64,000 nucleotides of DNA from NCBI RefSeq assembly GCF_016808095.1, contig NC_068971.1, forward strand, positions 50,051,631 through 50,115,630, read 5' to 3'. Shown one piece after another: positions 49,819 to 62,290 of this stretch. Position numbers and translations under genes: made by a program. The notes beneath the pieces are model-generated. The model had not been told where the DNA came from. It saw nothing but the letters and a program-made list of their open reading frames with translations, and searched no databases. The DNA comes from Vigna angularis (lineage: Eukaryota > Streptophyta > Magnoliopsida > Fabales > Fabaceae). Numbering within the stretch: the first letter of the stretch is position 1; each line of letters starts with the position of its first letter.

Positions 49819-51245
49819 TAAAAGTTTGGTTTAAAGCCTTTATTCTTCCTATATGGGTTTTTCCCAGTTTGATCCTCGATTTATTAGAATCCCCAATTGA
49901 GTTCTTAAACTTAAAAGTGTTAATTTGAGTCAATTGAGCCCCTGCTGTTAAATTTAGTTAACGGGTTAAGTTTTTGTATAGGTGGGAGGTTGATGTGTAA
50001 TTTTTTGAAACGTGGCATGCTGATGTCAGAGTAATGTGCTTGTGAACCTCTCTAATTGTTTTTTCCAATTTTTCATATAGTTACTAGAGTTCATCACGCT
50101 CCATCACCTCCTTCGTAGTGCCAGCGATACTCGTCTCCCCACCACCAATGCAAACCCTCACGCCACCGATTGGGCCTGGGTCACTGCCCTGAAGCCATTG
50201 ACGCAAACAGAAGAAACCCTCGCCGTCAGCTGCACTAGGGTCATCGTCATCCGCGAACAACCCTTGTCGTGACCAGGTCTGCCACCGCACCAGAGAACGA
50301 AAGAGGCTTGTCCATGACAGAACGAAGAAAGCGACGCGGCTCCATCGTAAGCGACGAACGCAAGCAAGTCGCCAGCCCACCTAAACCGCAAAACAGAGTC
50401 GCGGCTTTACGCATCTCGCCGTCGTCGAACCAGATTGAGGGAAGAGGAAGAAGGACGAAGACCAAAGACCGCCGCTGAAGGAATAAACCAGAAGCTCCGT
50501 CCTTCGCCGGCGACGAACCAGGTCGAAGAAGTCGAACCAGAAACACAGAAAGCCCCAAATCTCTTCGCACCAGAAACCCGCGACTTCGCTCATCTTCCAA
50601 ATTTAATCCCAAATTGAATCCTAATACTTTAAATCCCAAATTTCTCTCAGATTTTTAATCCTAAATTGAATCCCAAATTCAGTTTTATTGAACCCTAAAT
50701 CCCTTTTCAGAAAACCATATTTTTTTTCAACTTAAAAAAGAGCCTAGTCATGTTTTCTCGGTGCCAACCACAACTTCAAGCACGAGTGGCTTGTAATCAG
50801 CAGATTTGTAGTTTTTGACATTGTGATATAAGCGAGAGTTACTGTGAGCAGCACTCGTGGTTCTTTGGAAAAGATGAAGAATTTGGCACGAAGAGACCAT
50901 TTAGATTAGAATTGAATTTTTTTTTGAAGTTAAGAAAAAATATGTTGTTGGCCTCTCTAAAAACTTTAGTTTTAGTCTTGCAATTTTTTTTCAAAAATTC
51001 ATATTATTATAATTTTACAAGTTGCCAAATTCCACGTCTCATCATGTCACGTGTTCAAAAATTGACATATCACTCTCTCATTTGTGCAAAAACTTAACCC
51101 CGTTAACTAAATTTAACGGCAGGGGGTTAATTGACTTAAATTAGCACTTTTAAGGACTCAATTGGGGGATTCTAATAAGTTGGGGATCAAACTGAGAAAA
51201 ACCCACATAAATAGTGATAACTAAAATGTTTAAACCTAAAAGTTT
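49819..51245. mobile_element. Non-autonomous Mutator-like element (MULE) with GC-rich insert
   Basis: A perfect 9-bp direct repeat TAAAAGTTT (49819-49827 and 51237-51245) flanks an element of 1,409 bp (49828-51236). Its inverted termini begin GGTTTAAA/TTTAAACC and extend for roughly 200 bp with gaps. Shared blocks include CAGTTTGATCC, TTATTAGAATCCCC, and a GTTAAATTTAGTTAACGGG stretch. A 9-bp duplication plus long terminal repeats are the marks of Mutator-like elements. There is no transposase. The middle (about 50,090-50,620) is GC-rich with overlapping open frames on both strands, like captured host DNA (Pack-MULE), but none matches a family I know. Confidence 0.88.
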
Positions 51246-51557
51246 AAAAGTTTTTATGTAATTTTGTTTGGTTAGAAATAAGAACATTAAAATTAGTTTT
51301 TTTTTTTAAATTTTGGTTTAATTTGGTCTTTTAATTTTATAAATACGTAAATTTAATTTTTTTTAACCAAATTTTAGTTATATATTTAATATATTTCTGT
51401 TTTAATATTAACAGAAAAAATATGTTTAAAATGTTAAATAAATTTAATAATATTTGATTAAAAAATTAAATTCTTAAAAAATTAAATAGAATCAAAATTT
51501 GAAAAAGAATTAATTTCAATTTTCAGTTAATCTAATTTAGAAATCAATATATATTTA

Positions 51558-51613
<56 letters not shown>

Positions 51614-52610
51614 AAATTTAAATATTTTAAATTTTGACGATTTAAATTAAAACACATCAAATCATAAATCATTCAAATATCATCATAAAATATTGTTTAG
51701 TACGTCAAAAACATTTAACATATGCAAATTATAATAATTATATCTATTCAATTTTAAATTTTGAAATCAAAATATAATAAAATAAAAAATAATTTTAACA
51801 TAAGAATTACAAATATATTAAAGTTATATATTAAACAATTTTTTTTAGAGATCAATTGGATTTAAACCTACCATCTTAATAACACTACTACATATTGAAA
51901 ATGTTGAGATCGTGATCAATCAGTCGGTTGATCAAATTCAGTTCTGCAAAGTGACGTTTTAAGTGCGTTTTAAAGCGATTTTAGTTTTGAATTTGGCTTT
52001 ATTGAAACATGTAGTCAAGATGTTAGAAGGAGAAAATTGATTTCATTGAAACGTACATTTTAGTTAAAATGTATTTTTAATTAAACACATGATTATTTAT
52101 GAAATGTCAGATGATACCACAACACTACTGATATGACAAATATAAAACGAAAACATCATATTAACATATCCTAAATGTATCTTTGTGTTACAATTACGAT
52201 CGATGGTCCTATCTTACATCAAGTCAAGCCAATGTTTTTATAAATTGTATAAAAGGATATAAAATAATATTCAGCTATAACGTTTGAATTTAAATTATTT
52301 AAAACTAAAATTTAACGGATCAATCTATTTAGATAAATATTAATATTATTCTTTTGCTAGATTTTTTTTCAAAATATAAAAATTGCATATTCATTCATCT
52401 TTATTAATATTGAAAATGTTTAATTTATGTAAACAAAGGTCAAAATTTTAGTTTATTGAAAGATAAATTTGCATTATATATTATTATTATAAAATATACT
52501 TTTAACTTCTTACTATAAAGGTCTATTGAAGTTTAAAAATAAGTTTATATTACATATGAACAATGTACACTTAACCTTATAAAGTGTAAACTATCTATTT
52601 TTTCACTGTC
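51246..52610. other. AT-rich intergenic region between two transposons
   Basis: No gene is supported. It contains an (AT)n tract at 51,563-51,611. The rest is low-complexity A/T-rich DNA. Confidence 0.65.
51563..51611. repeat. (AT)n microsatellite
   Basis: About 24 AT units, uninterrupted. Confidence 0.95.
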
Positions 52611-52618
52611 CCCATACT

Positions 52619-53663
52619 CAGGACTGGGTATCGTTAACTAAATTATACTAAACTATAGTTAACTATATTTTTAATAAACTAAATAAACTAAACTACTTAG
52701 TATAATATTTAACTGTACTGTTTAATAGTTCAGTTTTGAAAAACTAAACTTATATCAATTACCTACTAACTGAATTGGATTTTGTATTTAAAAGTTAAGT
52801 CTATTATTAACTACAGAGGTAAATAAAATATATAATGATAAACTCTTGAACCATGAAATCAAAGAAAATTGAGAAGATGATAGTGTTCCAGTCCATATCT
52901 ATGTCTAGTTAATTTTTGTTTAGATACAAAATAAGGAATATATACAATTTATTAAAAGGTAATGTTTATTTAAAATAATAATATAAAAACTTTAAAATAA
53001 AGTATAAAACAAAGTTCCTGTATTTGTTGACAAAAATACATTGATTAATTAAATTATACATCAAAACATAATTAAATTATCTTAATTTAACTTTTATTTT
53101 AATTATAATAATTGATACTTTTTATTTTAATTTTAAAATAAAAATAACTAAGGATCATATTTAAAAATATTAAAAATGTTAAATATTTTAAAATATTAAT
53201 TTTTATACTGAATCAATATTTTTTAGCCAGAATTTATTTATTTTAAGTTGAGTTAGATTAGTTGAGAATGAAATGATACAGTATCTCCAAAAAGCGACTG
53301 ATTTGCGTGAATATGAATTTAAATAAATAAAAACTAAGTATTTAAAAATGAATAAAAAAATAAGTATTTAAAAATGAGATAAGATTAATACTGCACGTAA
53401 CTAGGTTGGTTTTCCATTGAATTATCCATCTAACTTACAGTTGTAGAACAAAATGAAAGTAGAAGTGATAGGAACTCACTAAACACAAATAAAAATCCAG
53501 TTTTCAGTTAACTGCACTAAAAATATAATAAGTTCAGTTTTTCTAAACTGAACTAGATATTAGTATAATTAATTTTTAGTTAAAATAGATTAGTTTTTTT
53601 TAGTATAAAATAGTAAAGTTAACTATAGTTTAGTATAGTTAAGTTATTTTTGCCCGGCCCCTA
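52619..53663. mobile_element. Non-autonomous hAT transposon, 1,045 bp
   Basis: The 8-bp target duplication CCCATACT is perfect on both sides (52611-52618 and 53664-53671). The ends are hAT-like: CAGGACTGGGTATCG on the left, and TAGGGGCCGGGCAAAA when the right end is read inward. Inside both ends lies a longer inverted similarity built on ACTATACTAAACTATAGTTAAC. No transposase frame is present, so movement would require an autonomous hAT. The inner DNA is AT-rich and non-coding. Confidence 0.9.
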
Positions 53664-53671
53664 CCCATACT

Positions 53672-54870
53672 TGTAGTGGTAATAGTTATAATTTTCATAA
53701 TTTATAACTAGTTTTCAAAAAATTTTTACGATTGACTTATTGGTTGACCAATTAGTCTTTGAATTTGTTAAAAGAGGAGCCACTGTATTTAGAAAAAGCA
53801 AAAGTCAAACACGAATATCAATCCACAGAACATAAAAGCAGTTTTTATTTTATTTTTATGCAACAGTGAAAAAGTTAATACAGCAAGGTTAATTCACAAA
53901 TTGCTATACAATACATGGATAATTTAGATTTTTTTTTTCATACCTGTGAAAAAGTGGGAAGAAGGTATCAAAGTTCTAAAAAAGTTTTCTCAAATATTAT
54001 ATGTTAAATTGAACGATACAATACAAACCAATTATTCATAAATAGATATACATAGATACAATCCAATAAAGTGATGCAAACTAACTTCGGGCCATGAAGT
54101 CAACAATGGCCATACATGGATACTGGTAGTGGGCTTCCTCCTACACCCCCATTGTTTTCTTCGTGCACCTTCAAAGTTTCAATATGACAAAATCCGGTTA
54201 ATTGTGAGGGGTGGAGCACCGGATTATAAACTCTGGTCATATGAACTGCGCAGCTACTAATGCTGGTAAATGGCTACTGTTAGCTCTTTGACCAACATAC
54301 AAAATAATACAAATAGTAAAATGGAAATATGAGGATTGTCTTTTTAAGAAACTTTATGTAATACTAAATAATCGCATAATCAATAACTAGACTAAATAAT
54401 AATTTTATAATTTGAAGTTATGTGTAAGAAAGTAAATTGATATAATATAAAGTAAAGGTAAACTTTGGAAGTTAAGCATTAGATGATAGAAAATATTAGC
54501 AACATGGAATGATATTGTTGGAGTTAAATTTCATTCCTTCACTTATGCATGTAAACATATAACTTCTCTTCATTAAAATGTTAAAATTAATTCATAAGTT
54601 TACCCAAACCATAATCTCTTAATAAAATGAGTCTCGGTTTCTTTATTTAGAATCAATTCCTAATAAACAAACCTACTATGTGAATTAGAGTTTAAGAAAA
54701 CTAATGAATCAAACTTCATTTCTATATACAAGCTTCATAGTATCTTGTTTTAGTTATAACTTTCAAAATATATTTTCCAACACCTAATAAAGAGAGTATC
54801 AATTGAGTGGTCAAACCAAGCAAAAATACAATAATACTAACATTTAATGGACAAGGCATATATATATAAT
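53672..54870. other. Intergenic region
   Basis: No supportable gene. A less AT-rich patch at about 54,080-54,290 has no recognised content. The right edge approaches the Copia remnant. Confidence 0.6.
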
Positions 54871-54899
54871 TTAGGGAACCAATGTTACAATATGATTTT

Positions 54900-56060
54900 T
54901 GTTTATACACTTCACAATCACTAAAAATTGTTAATCTTTTGATCCTTGTAGATCTTCTTAATGTTGTTTTACTATCTTGATGAGAAACTTGTTGTTCAAT
55001 TGGTTTCTCAACAACTTGATCTATCTCCAACAATTTGTGAACACACGAATAACTAGCTTCTTAACATGCTATTGAACTAAAGAAGCATGGATGACTATCA
55101 GTCTATCATTTGATTAAGAGGATTAAACTTCATTACGATTATTCTCAATTAAATCACTTCCCTTAATCAAGTCATTTATAAGAGACTTTATATTTATTGA
55201 TTCCACAATTATAGTGTTATGAGATGGATAATAAAAAATTACAACATTTTGTACTTTTCAACATATCTAATGAAATGTTAACTAAAAGTCTTAGGTTCTA
55301 GTGTCTTCTTTTATAGATTATAAAACGTCACTTCAGACGAGCATCCATAAATGCGTATATGTTGTAAGTTGGGTTTCCAACCTTTGAGTAATAGAGAAAG
55401 TGTTCTTAAAACATCTTGGTTAGAACTCAGTTCACTATATACACAATTTAAGTGTTTCAATCCACAATAATTTAGGAAGTTTTGCATGACTCCTCATGTT
55501 TCTCACCATATCCCTTAAAATACGATTTCTTCTTTCTACCACAAGATTATGATCTAGAGAACCATACATAGTGTATTGACAACAATCCCATGTTCTTGAT
55601 TTTATTTTTTGCAAATGGACCAAGTTCATGTGCACTCATAATGTATCTACCATAATACTCTCCACGTATATCCAATCTCTTGATCTTAAGTTGCTTTTGG
55701 GACTACAACTCTACTTCGGCTTTAAAAACTTTAAAGACATATAAGTTTTTATCTTTGGAATAAAATAAGTAAAGATACAAATATTGTGAATAATGATATA
55801 TTAAGGTGATGAAATATATCGAATTATTTTTAATAGATTTGAATTCCCTAAGCACTTTTTTCTTTCTAGGGTGGCTAGTTTCCTTATCCTTAATACAATC
55901 CATATAAGTTTCAAAATTAGAAAAATATAAAGTGCTAAGTAATCAATTATTTATTAATTGTTTGATTCTTTTAATGGAGACATATCTTAATATCTTATGT
56001 CATAAATGAGAAATACTCATTTATAATACATCTTTTTAACCCAATAGAAACATATATTGA
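54900..56060 (-). pseudogene. Ty1/Copia retrotransposon remnant (GAG-pre-integrase and integrase parts)
   Basis: Read on the minus strand, broken frames follow the Copia polyprotein order. A GAG-pre-integrase zinc region remnant lies at about 56,050-55,870. Integrase core segments lie at about 55,840-55,435, including the VERRNRILRDMVR helix typical of Copia integrases. The post-integrase region lies at about 55,390-55,200. The linker before the reverse transcriptase, with a basic LRRSTRIKR block, lies at about 54,990-54,900. Stops and frameshifts interrupt it repeatedly. I see no reverse transcriptase, RNase H or LTRs, so it is a truncated, inactive fragment. Confidence 0.8.
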
Positions 56061-58054
56061 ACAATAAACAACATAATTTGTAATTTAATATAAATAAACA
56101 TCATCACAAAATTCACCAAAACTAACAACTTTTAATTTATTCAATTAAGTAGAACCATATTCCATTAAATTAAAGGAAAATGAAAATCGCAAAATAAAAA
56201 TTAAGTTATTACCAAAAACTAGAAAAAAAAAAACTTTTCTAAACACAAAATAAAGCCACTCTTTAAATAGACTCTTCACCCCTGTCGTACTAACTTGAGT
56301 GATTTTATAAAAAGAAAAAAGAAAAAAAAATGCCAATTGGTGTGCATAATATTATTGTTGAGGAAATTTCCAATATTTGATTAGATTTTGAGTGGCCTAA
56401 CAGAAGGAGGAAACAAAGTTTGAATGCATTTATTGCATCCTATCTGTCATCCAATATGAACTAACTAACCCTATTACTTGGAGCCTCTCAATTAGTTATC
56501 CATCACAATCGACAATCTCATATTCTCTCTATTTTTTCCTATCACCAAAACTTTAGGAAATTTATAATTAAAGCTACTAAATTATAACAAAAATATAAAT
56601 TGGATATTAGTTAATTAATATTTAAAATAAAATTAAATTGTAGATCTATTGTTGAAACCATAAAAATGATATAAAATTTTGCATGTGGGAAATTTTACAT
56701 CATACGTAATATTAAAAGACCCACACAAATATAATACAAGATTTTAAAATAAGATGTTACACTCTCAATATTAAAAGAACTTGAGTTTGAAAAGATTAAT
56801 ATATATATTTTTTTATCAATGTTAGTCATTCATTAAATAAATCATAATCATAACGATAGTACAAGTTCTATCCTCTTCACATATATTAAGAAATAAATAA
56901 TCTAGTCACCTTGTTTTATTAAAATATTTTACCCTCTCCTGCAGTAATAATGAACACATTAAGTTATTGTTCCACTTAGTTAATTTGTAACTTATGATAC
57001 ACGTGATCATTAAGCAATATTTTTCTAGTTTATGACTGATAATAAAATAGCGTAGATTAATGTAAATATTTATTTAAGATGATATTTAAATAAAATTATA
57101 ATAATCAATTAAAAAAATTAAGAAGAAAAAAACTCAAACAAATGAGCGAAATTTCAAAATAAAAAATCCCATGGCATAAATTTCTCACCTATAGGGTGGA
57201 CTATCTTAATTTATGGCTCATCGGTTGTCCATCACAATGACCTCTAATAGAAGGTATGATTGCATTTTTTTGAGGATTTCTTTTAACATAATCATGTGTT
57301 GTTCCAAAATTTCATTTGTAATTGTGTTTTATTATTGTGTCTATCAAGGTTGTTTGGTTTCTAAGAAAGAATAGAAAAAAACAAAAATCAGTTTGGTTTC
57401 AAATGCTGAGTCATGTTCAACTGTTTTATCAAGAAAAACGAATTTGCAGATACACCCCACATCTCAATCTCATACTAGGACTCAAATATAATTTACTGAA
57501 ATGATATTAACATGCATGAAATAAACAAATCTTAGCTGTTCATTATTTTGTTAATATATCTAACGGTAAATTTTAATGTCTCACGATTTCACTGCTTCAC
57601 AGGATCCATGACCTTTTTCACTTAAAAGAATTTCCAAGAAATGAAAAAGAACAAAGAAGATTTTTCTACCATTAACGCGTTGGAATATGAAGCTTCTTCA
57701 CTGTTCTCCGCCAGCCAAATTCCACCGAATCCGTGGACTATAGTCCAAAGAATATAAAAATTCATGGCTCACAAATATCTTCCCTGTTTCTCATTATTCA
57801 AAAGCAAATAGAAAATAAATAGAAATAAAAATTTTCACCCTTTTCTCCTTATTTTTGGAGCGATGTAAAGAAATAAATAAAGTTGAATTGTATGAAGAAT
57901 AGTTTCCTCTAACTTCCACGCTCCAATTTTGATTCAGCCATTCATTTTCTTGCGAGTCTCCTTTGTTTTTCTTTCTGGGTTCTTGGGTTCCTCTCTTCTT
58001 CTCTTTCCCCAAACCAACACCCAGAAAGAGGGAGGGAGAAGAAGAAGAAGAAAA
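56061..58054. other. Intergenic region and 5' flank of LPP-delta gene
   Basis: AT-rich DNA without a gene up to about 57,650. The last 150 bases are a C/T-rich then purine-rich leader (GGAGAAGAAGAAGAAG) ahead of the start codon at 58055. No TATA box is convincing. Confidence 0.6.
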
Positions 58055-61000
58055 ATGGAGGGTGAGGGTGCGGCAGTGTGGCAAGGTGCGGTTTTGGGTG
58101 GAATACTTTTCTGGATTGTTTTTGCTTCATACCTCGACGTTACTCGCAAGCTTAGATCTTTCTTTCAACCTTGGGTTTCTCATCATGTTGAAACTCAAAC
58201 CTCTGTTGTCCTTAAGATCCAGGTAATTCTCAAATTCCACCTTAATTGCCTTCGATTTAAACATAGTTTTTTATTCTCTCAAAGCTCTGAGCTTTTTTAA
58301 CTTTTTGGTGTACGAGTTGAATTTTTCTTTCTGGGGTGCAGAGTTACGGGTTTGGGTTCCTGGATGCACTTTTCTCAGGGTTGTCTTGCGTTGTTTCTGT
58401 GCCCTTCTACACTGGTTTTCTCCCTCTGCTGTTCTGGGTACGAACTACATGTTATGTTGGTGATGTCAGACATCTGAGAATTTGGCTTTGAAGAATTATA
58501 TTTTGTTTGTGTAGAGTGGACATGGCAAACTGGCGAGGCAGATGACGTTGTTGATGGCGTTTTGTGATTATCTTGGTAACTGCATAAAGGTATTTGTTGT
58601 TTGTTCGCTTGTATTTAATGATTCAATTCAACATTGGATTCGGCCATTTGTTATATTATTAAATGCTTCTGGTATTATTTGTCACTCAACAGGATGTGGT
58701 TTCAGCTCCAAGACCTGCTTCTCCACCTGTCAAGAGAGTAACTGCCACAAAAGATGAAGAAGAGAATGCGTTAGAATATGGATTGCCTTCTTCTCACACC
58801 CTCAACACAGTTTGCTTATCTGGGTATTTATTATTCTTTCTTTTTATTTTCTTTTATTTCTATACCATATTCTGAGGCATGTCCTTAAAGTGAGGAAGTG
58901 TTTATGTCATGTTATAAAGGTTCCTAGTCTGTGGCAAGGTGGCTGTTGAACTTACTTTTCTTCTTATGTATTTTCTAGTTCAAGGAAAGAAAGTAAAAAT
59001 TAAATGAAAAAGTAAAGAGGTGGAAATGTGTTTGCAATGTTAGATTATCTGTTGAGAGAGATGAAACTTTTGCTTTCAACTCTTTGTGGTTGTCATTAAT
59101 GGATTACTTTCCTTGGAACGGATGTTTGTCAGCTACCTTCTGCACTATGTTCTGACTCATACTCAAATTCAAGGTGCCTATATTACTTATCTTGGAATTT
59201 CTCTTGCCTTCATGCTGGTGCTTCTCATTGGTTTGGGTAGGTCTTCTATCGCTTTATTTACAATCATTAGCAGCTTCCTCTTGTTGGTCTATTTCACTGC
59301 AAAACAATGATATTTTTTTGGTATTTTTGCAGGAAGAATTTATCTTGGCATGCATAGTGTGGTTGATGTTCTTGCTGGCCTTCTTGTTGGATTGGTGATC
59401 CTTGCTTTCTGGCTTACGGTTCATGAACACATAGACAGTTTTGTGATCTCAGGACAAAATGGTATTCTTACTTCTAATCAATAAATTCAGCAGATGATAA
59501 CTTCGCACTTTATTATAATCACAGCACTTGATGGTGTTCAGATTGTAGAAACTACATTATTTTTTTTACATTAAAAAACTATATTCTCAAGGTATTAAAG
59601 ATTTCCCCCATGATTTCTTAAGCATTTTTTGCTTATAAAATGATTAAAACTATGTAATTTTTTATGTAGAACTTTCTCCACCTTTTAGTTTCTGCGATCT
59701 TGACAATTAGTCTTCGTATTCTATCTCGATTTAATCTGTTTTTTCTGCAGTTACATCCTTTTGGGCTGTCTTGAGCTTCCTCTTGCTTTTTGCTTATCCT
59801 ACACCTGAACTTCCAACTCCAAGCTTCGAGTTTCACACTGCATTCAATGGTGTTGCACTGGGAATTGTAAGCACTTAGCTCACCCTTAGACATCATCTAA
59901 ATTTGTTTCATTTTTCTTCCTTTATTGTAAATGAATCTACACAAGATCAAGTAACATCTTCATAGTATGAGGATAAAACAGTTAGAACATAATTAATGAA
60001 AACAGGATTTTGGAATATAACACTCATTTAAAGTCATAGACCTAAAGATGCCCTTGTCTAGACAACTTTCAACATTAACAGCAACACCAGATCAGAATTT
60101 AAAATCTAAGTGGGACTCTATCTGATTGGTTTGGATGGTGACTTCACTGAATTGACATAAACCAGCCACCTTAAATCTGACATTATTCCTCTAATGGCAT
60201 ATAGTAGTAATGTTTAGGTGGAAATGCTTCATATCAATTTATGCAAAGTAGCTAGAACAGTGTCTTTGAACGTTTGATTTGGTCAGGGATAAATGCCAAG
60301 TTGATCAGGTTCTTGACCATGATCAAATTGTACACAAGACTTGACAATGTTATTGAAGGAAAAATAGGGAACCCTTAAACAGTGTCTGAGTAAGCCGTTA
60401 CTTAGGAATTGTAGCAGTCTTTAGAAAGTGAAGTAAGGGAGCCAAATGGGGAACTAAGAGTAATGATACCATGACACACTTTGACATTCATTTGACATAG
60501 GCTACAAGGGTAAAATGGTCAAAAAAGTGTAAACTTTTGTATTGTTTCAATAAAAAAGAGAATAAAAAGTAAGTAAGGGTAATGTCAAATTAATGTTAAA
60601 TATTTAGGTGTGTCAAAGAATCTTTAGTCGGGAACTAAAGAGTTATTGTTAGTTAGTTTGGTCAGAAAGCTATATCGGTAGAGCTTAGGCTGTAGGGGTA
60701 TTTGGGGAAGTTAGGATCATGTTCTTTCTCAGGATTTGTTTTGATAGTTCTCCAATGTCAACTCAACATGCAAAGGGCCACAGAAGGGTTGTGCTATGTT
60801 TTTTTTTTGATTGAATTACTATTCCCTTTAAATTTATACATTCTGATTTGAATAAAATAAAAATACTTAATTTATAATGATTAAAAAAGCTAGTCAGTAA
60901 CATTTAATTGTACTAATTTCATTTAGAAAATAAATGTTTTTCTTATTTTGTTCTTCTTTGAACTTGTACTTGATTTATATAGCCTAGAATAAAAGAGTTA

Positions 61001-62290
61001 TCGGGAATAAAACCCTAAATAAGCGAACGTCATTTAGAGATTGTCTCATAAAATAAGATAAAAATAGTTTATATTTGTTCAATAAAATTAAAATAAATTG
61101 GAAATATTTATCCAAAGTAAAAGATGACAAATTTTATAATTAATTATAAAAATACTTAGATTTTAATATTTTTATAATTTATTACATATATTATTCATTT
61201 TAGTATAATTTGATTATTTACTTTGGCAATTATAATTTTATATTTTAGAAAATTGTAGAATGAATAAAATAAATAATAAAAACTGTGATAAATGAAGATA
61301 TATAACATTTGCGATATATATTATGTAATGACAAGAAAGAGAACTAATTGTGCCTTAAATATGGTTGTAACCGCACTATTGGTAGAATTCAGAATAAAAT
61401 AATTCTATAAAATTTTATTGGTTCTTGTCCCAATTGGATAAATCCTCAAATTGTTTGGACTTTCTTCATTGTTACAGTTTAATATTTGGAATACCATCTT
61501 TTCACATGTTTTTTGAATGTGCCTTTGTTCAGATTCTTTCCTTGTTAAATTATCTATTTTTTCTTGCATAGTTTTTTCATAGTTTTGGAAATTTTAAATT
61601 GTGCATCACTGTCATTGGAAGTGAGGAAAAAGTTATCTTCTCGATCATTTTAGTTTCTACGGGAGGAAAATTAAAATGTTCCGTGAATTGACATTAGAAT
61701 GGTAATAGAAACATTTAGTAGAAGAATAACCCCTTGTAAGAGTGGTATGGGTTCTTGCGAACGAAATGGTGTAAGCTTGAATAGCTTGACACCTGTAATT
61801 TGTTCTTGAAGATTTTGACAAATATATTTGATCCTAGCGTTGTTTTGTACTGTATGGTTTTATAAATGCTGGTGTTCTTCAGGTGGCTGGAGTACAGCAA
61901 ACATACCATCAATTTCACCATGGCGACGTTCCTCGTTTGTTCTCTTCAGAACTGAGTGTGCTTGTATTTGCGGGAAGGATGCTGGTGGGCATACCTACAA
62001 TTCTAACCGTGAAATTCTGCAGTAAGGCTCTCGCAAAATGGACCATTCCTATGGTAGCAAACACCTTGGGCATCCCAATAAAATCAACCAGCTACATACC
62101 CACATTGAATGGATCCGCTGCAGTGAAAAAGTCTGATAAGCTCAAACAAGGTTACTTGCAAAAGCTTCTTTTCCGGTATAAGTATAAGGCATTCGATGTT
62201 GATACCGGAATTAGATTTCTTCAGTATGCAGGTCTCGCCTGGTCTGTAGTTGATCTAGTGCCGTCGCTTTTTTCATACATGAGTTTGTGA
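58055..62290 (+). CDS. LPPD: Long-chain-base-1-phosphate phosphatase, LPP-delta type (PAP2 family)
   Basis: Eight GT-AG exons: 58055-58222, 58342-58437, 58515-58589, 58693-58823, 59133-59236, 59333-59461, 59751-59866, 61883-62290. The product is 408 aa, close to the family's 410-416. This ER-type enzyme removes the phosphate from sphingosine- or phytosphingosine-1-phosphate, ending the signal and returning the base to ceramide synthesis. All three PAP2 motifs are visible: C1 K113-(x6)-R120-P121, C2 PSSH at 145-148, and C3 R193-(x5)-H199-(x3)-D203. Catalytic His148 and His199 are present. The residue before R193 is Gly rather than the Ser of the general motif. Several hydrophobic segments (about 10-30, 60-88, 150-190, 200-222, and two in exons 7-8) are membrane helices. 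A charged loop (TKDEEEN) precedes C2. Intron 7 is 2 kb and holds a MITE. Confidence 0.95.
59867..61882 (+). other. LPP-delta intron 7
   Basis: GT-AG intron of 2,016 bp. Apart from one MITE (listed separately) it is AT-rich and non-coding. Confidence 0.85.
60461..60630. mobile_element. MITE of about 170 bp in LPP-delta intron 7
   Basis: Inverted termini contain TTTGACACAC-like and ATTTGACAT blocks on both sides (ATGACACACTTTGACATTCATTTGACAT left; GTCAAATTAATG... with GTGTGTCAAAG right). Near-identical flanks GGAACTAAGAG (about 60,450-60,460) and GGAACTAAAGAG (60,631-60,642) look like a target duplication of about 9-11 bp with one later indel, which suits a Mutator-type MITE. No coding capacity. 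Confidence 0.65.

Noticed and set aside
50084..50639. Overlapping ORFs up to 130 aa on both strands
   Set aside because: They lie in the GC-rich core of the Mutator-like element, where low stop-codon frequency produces open frames by chance. None resembles a known protein. Treated as possible captured DNA, not as genes.
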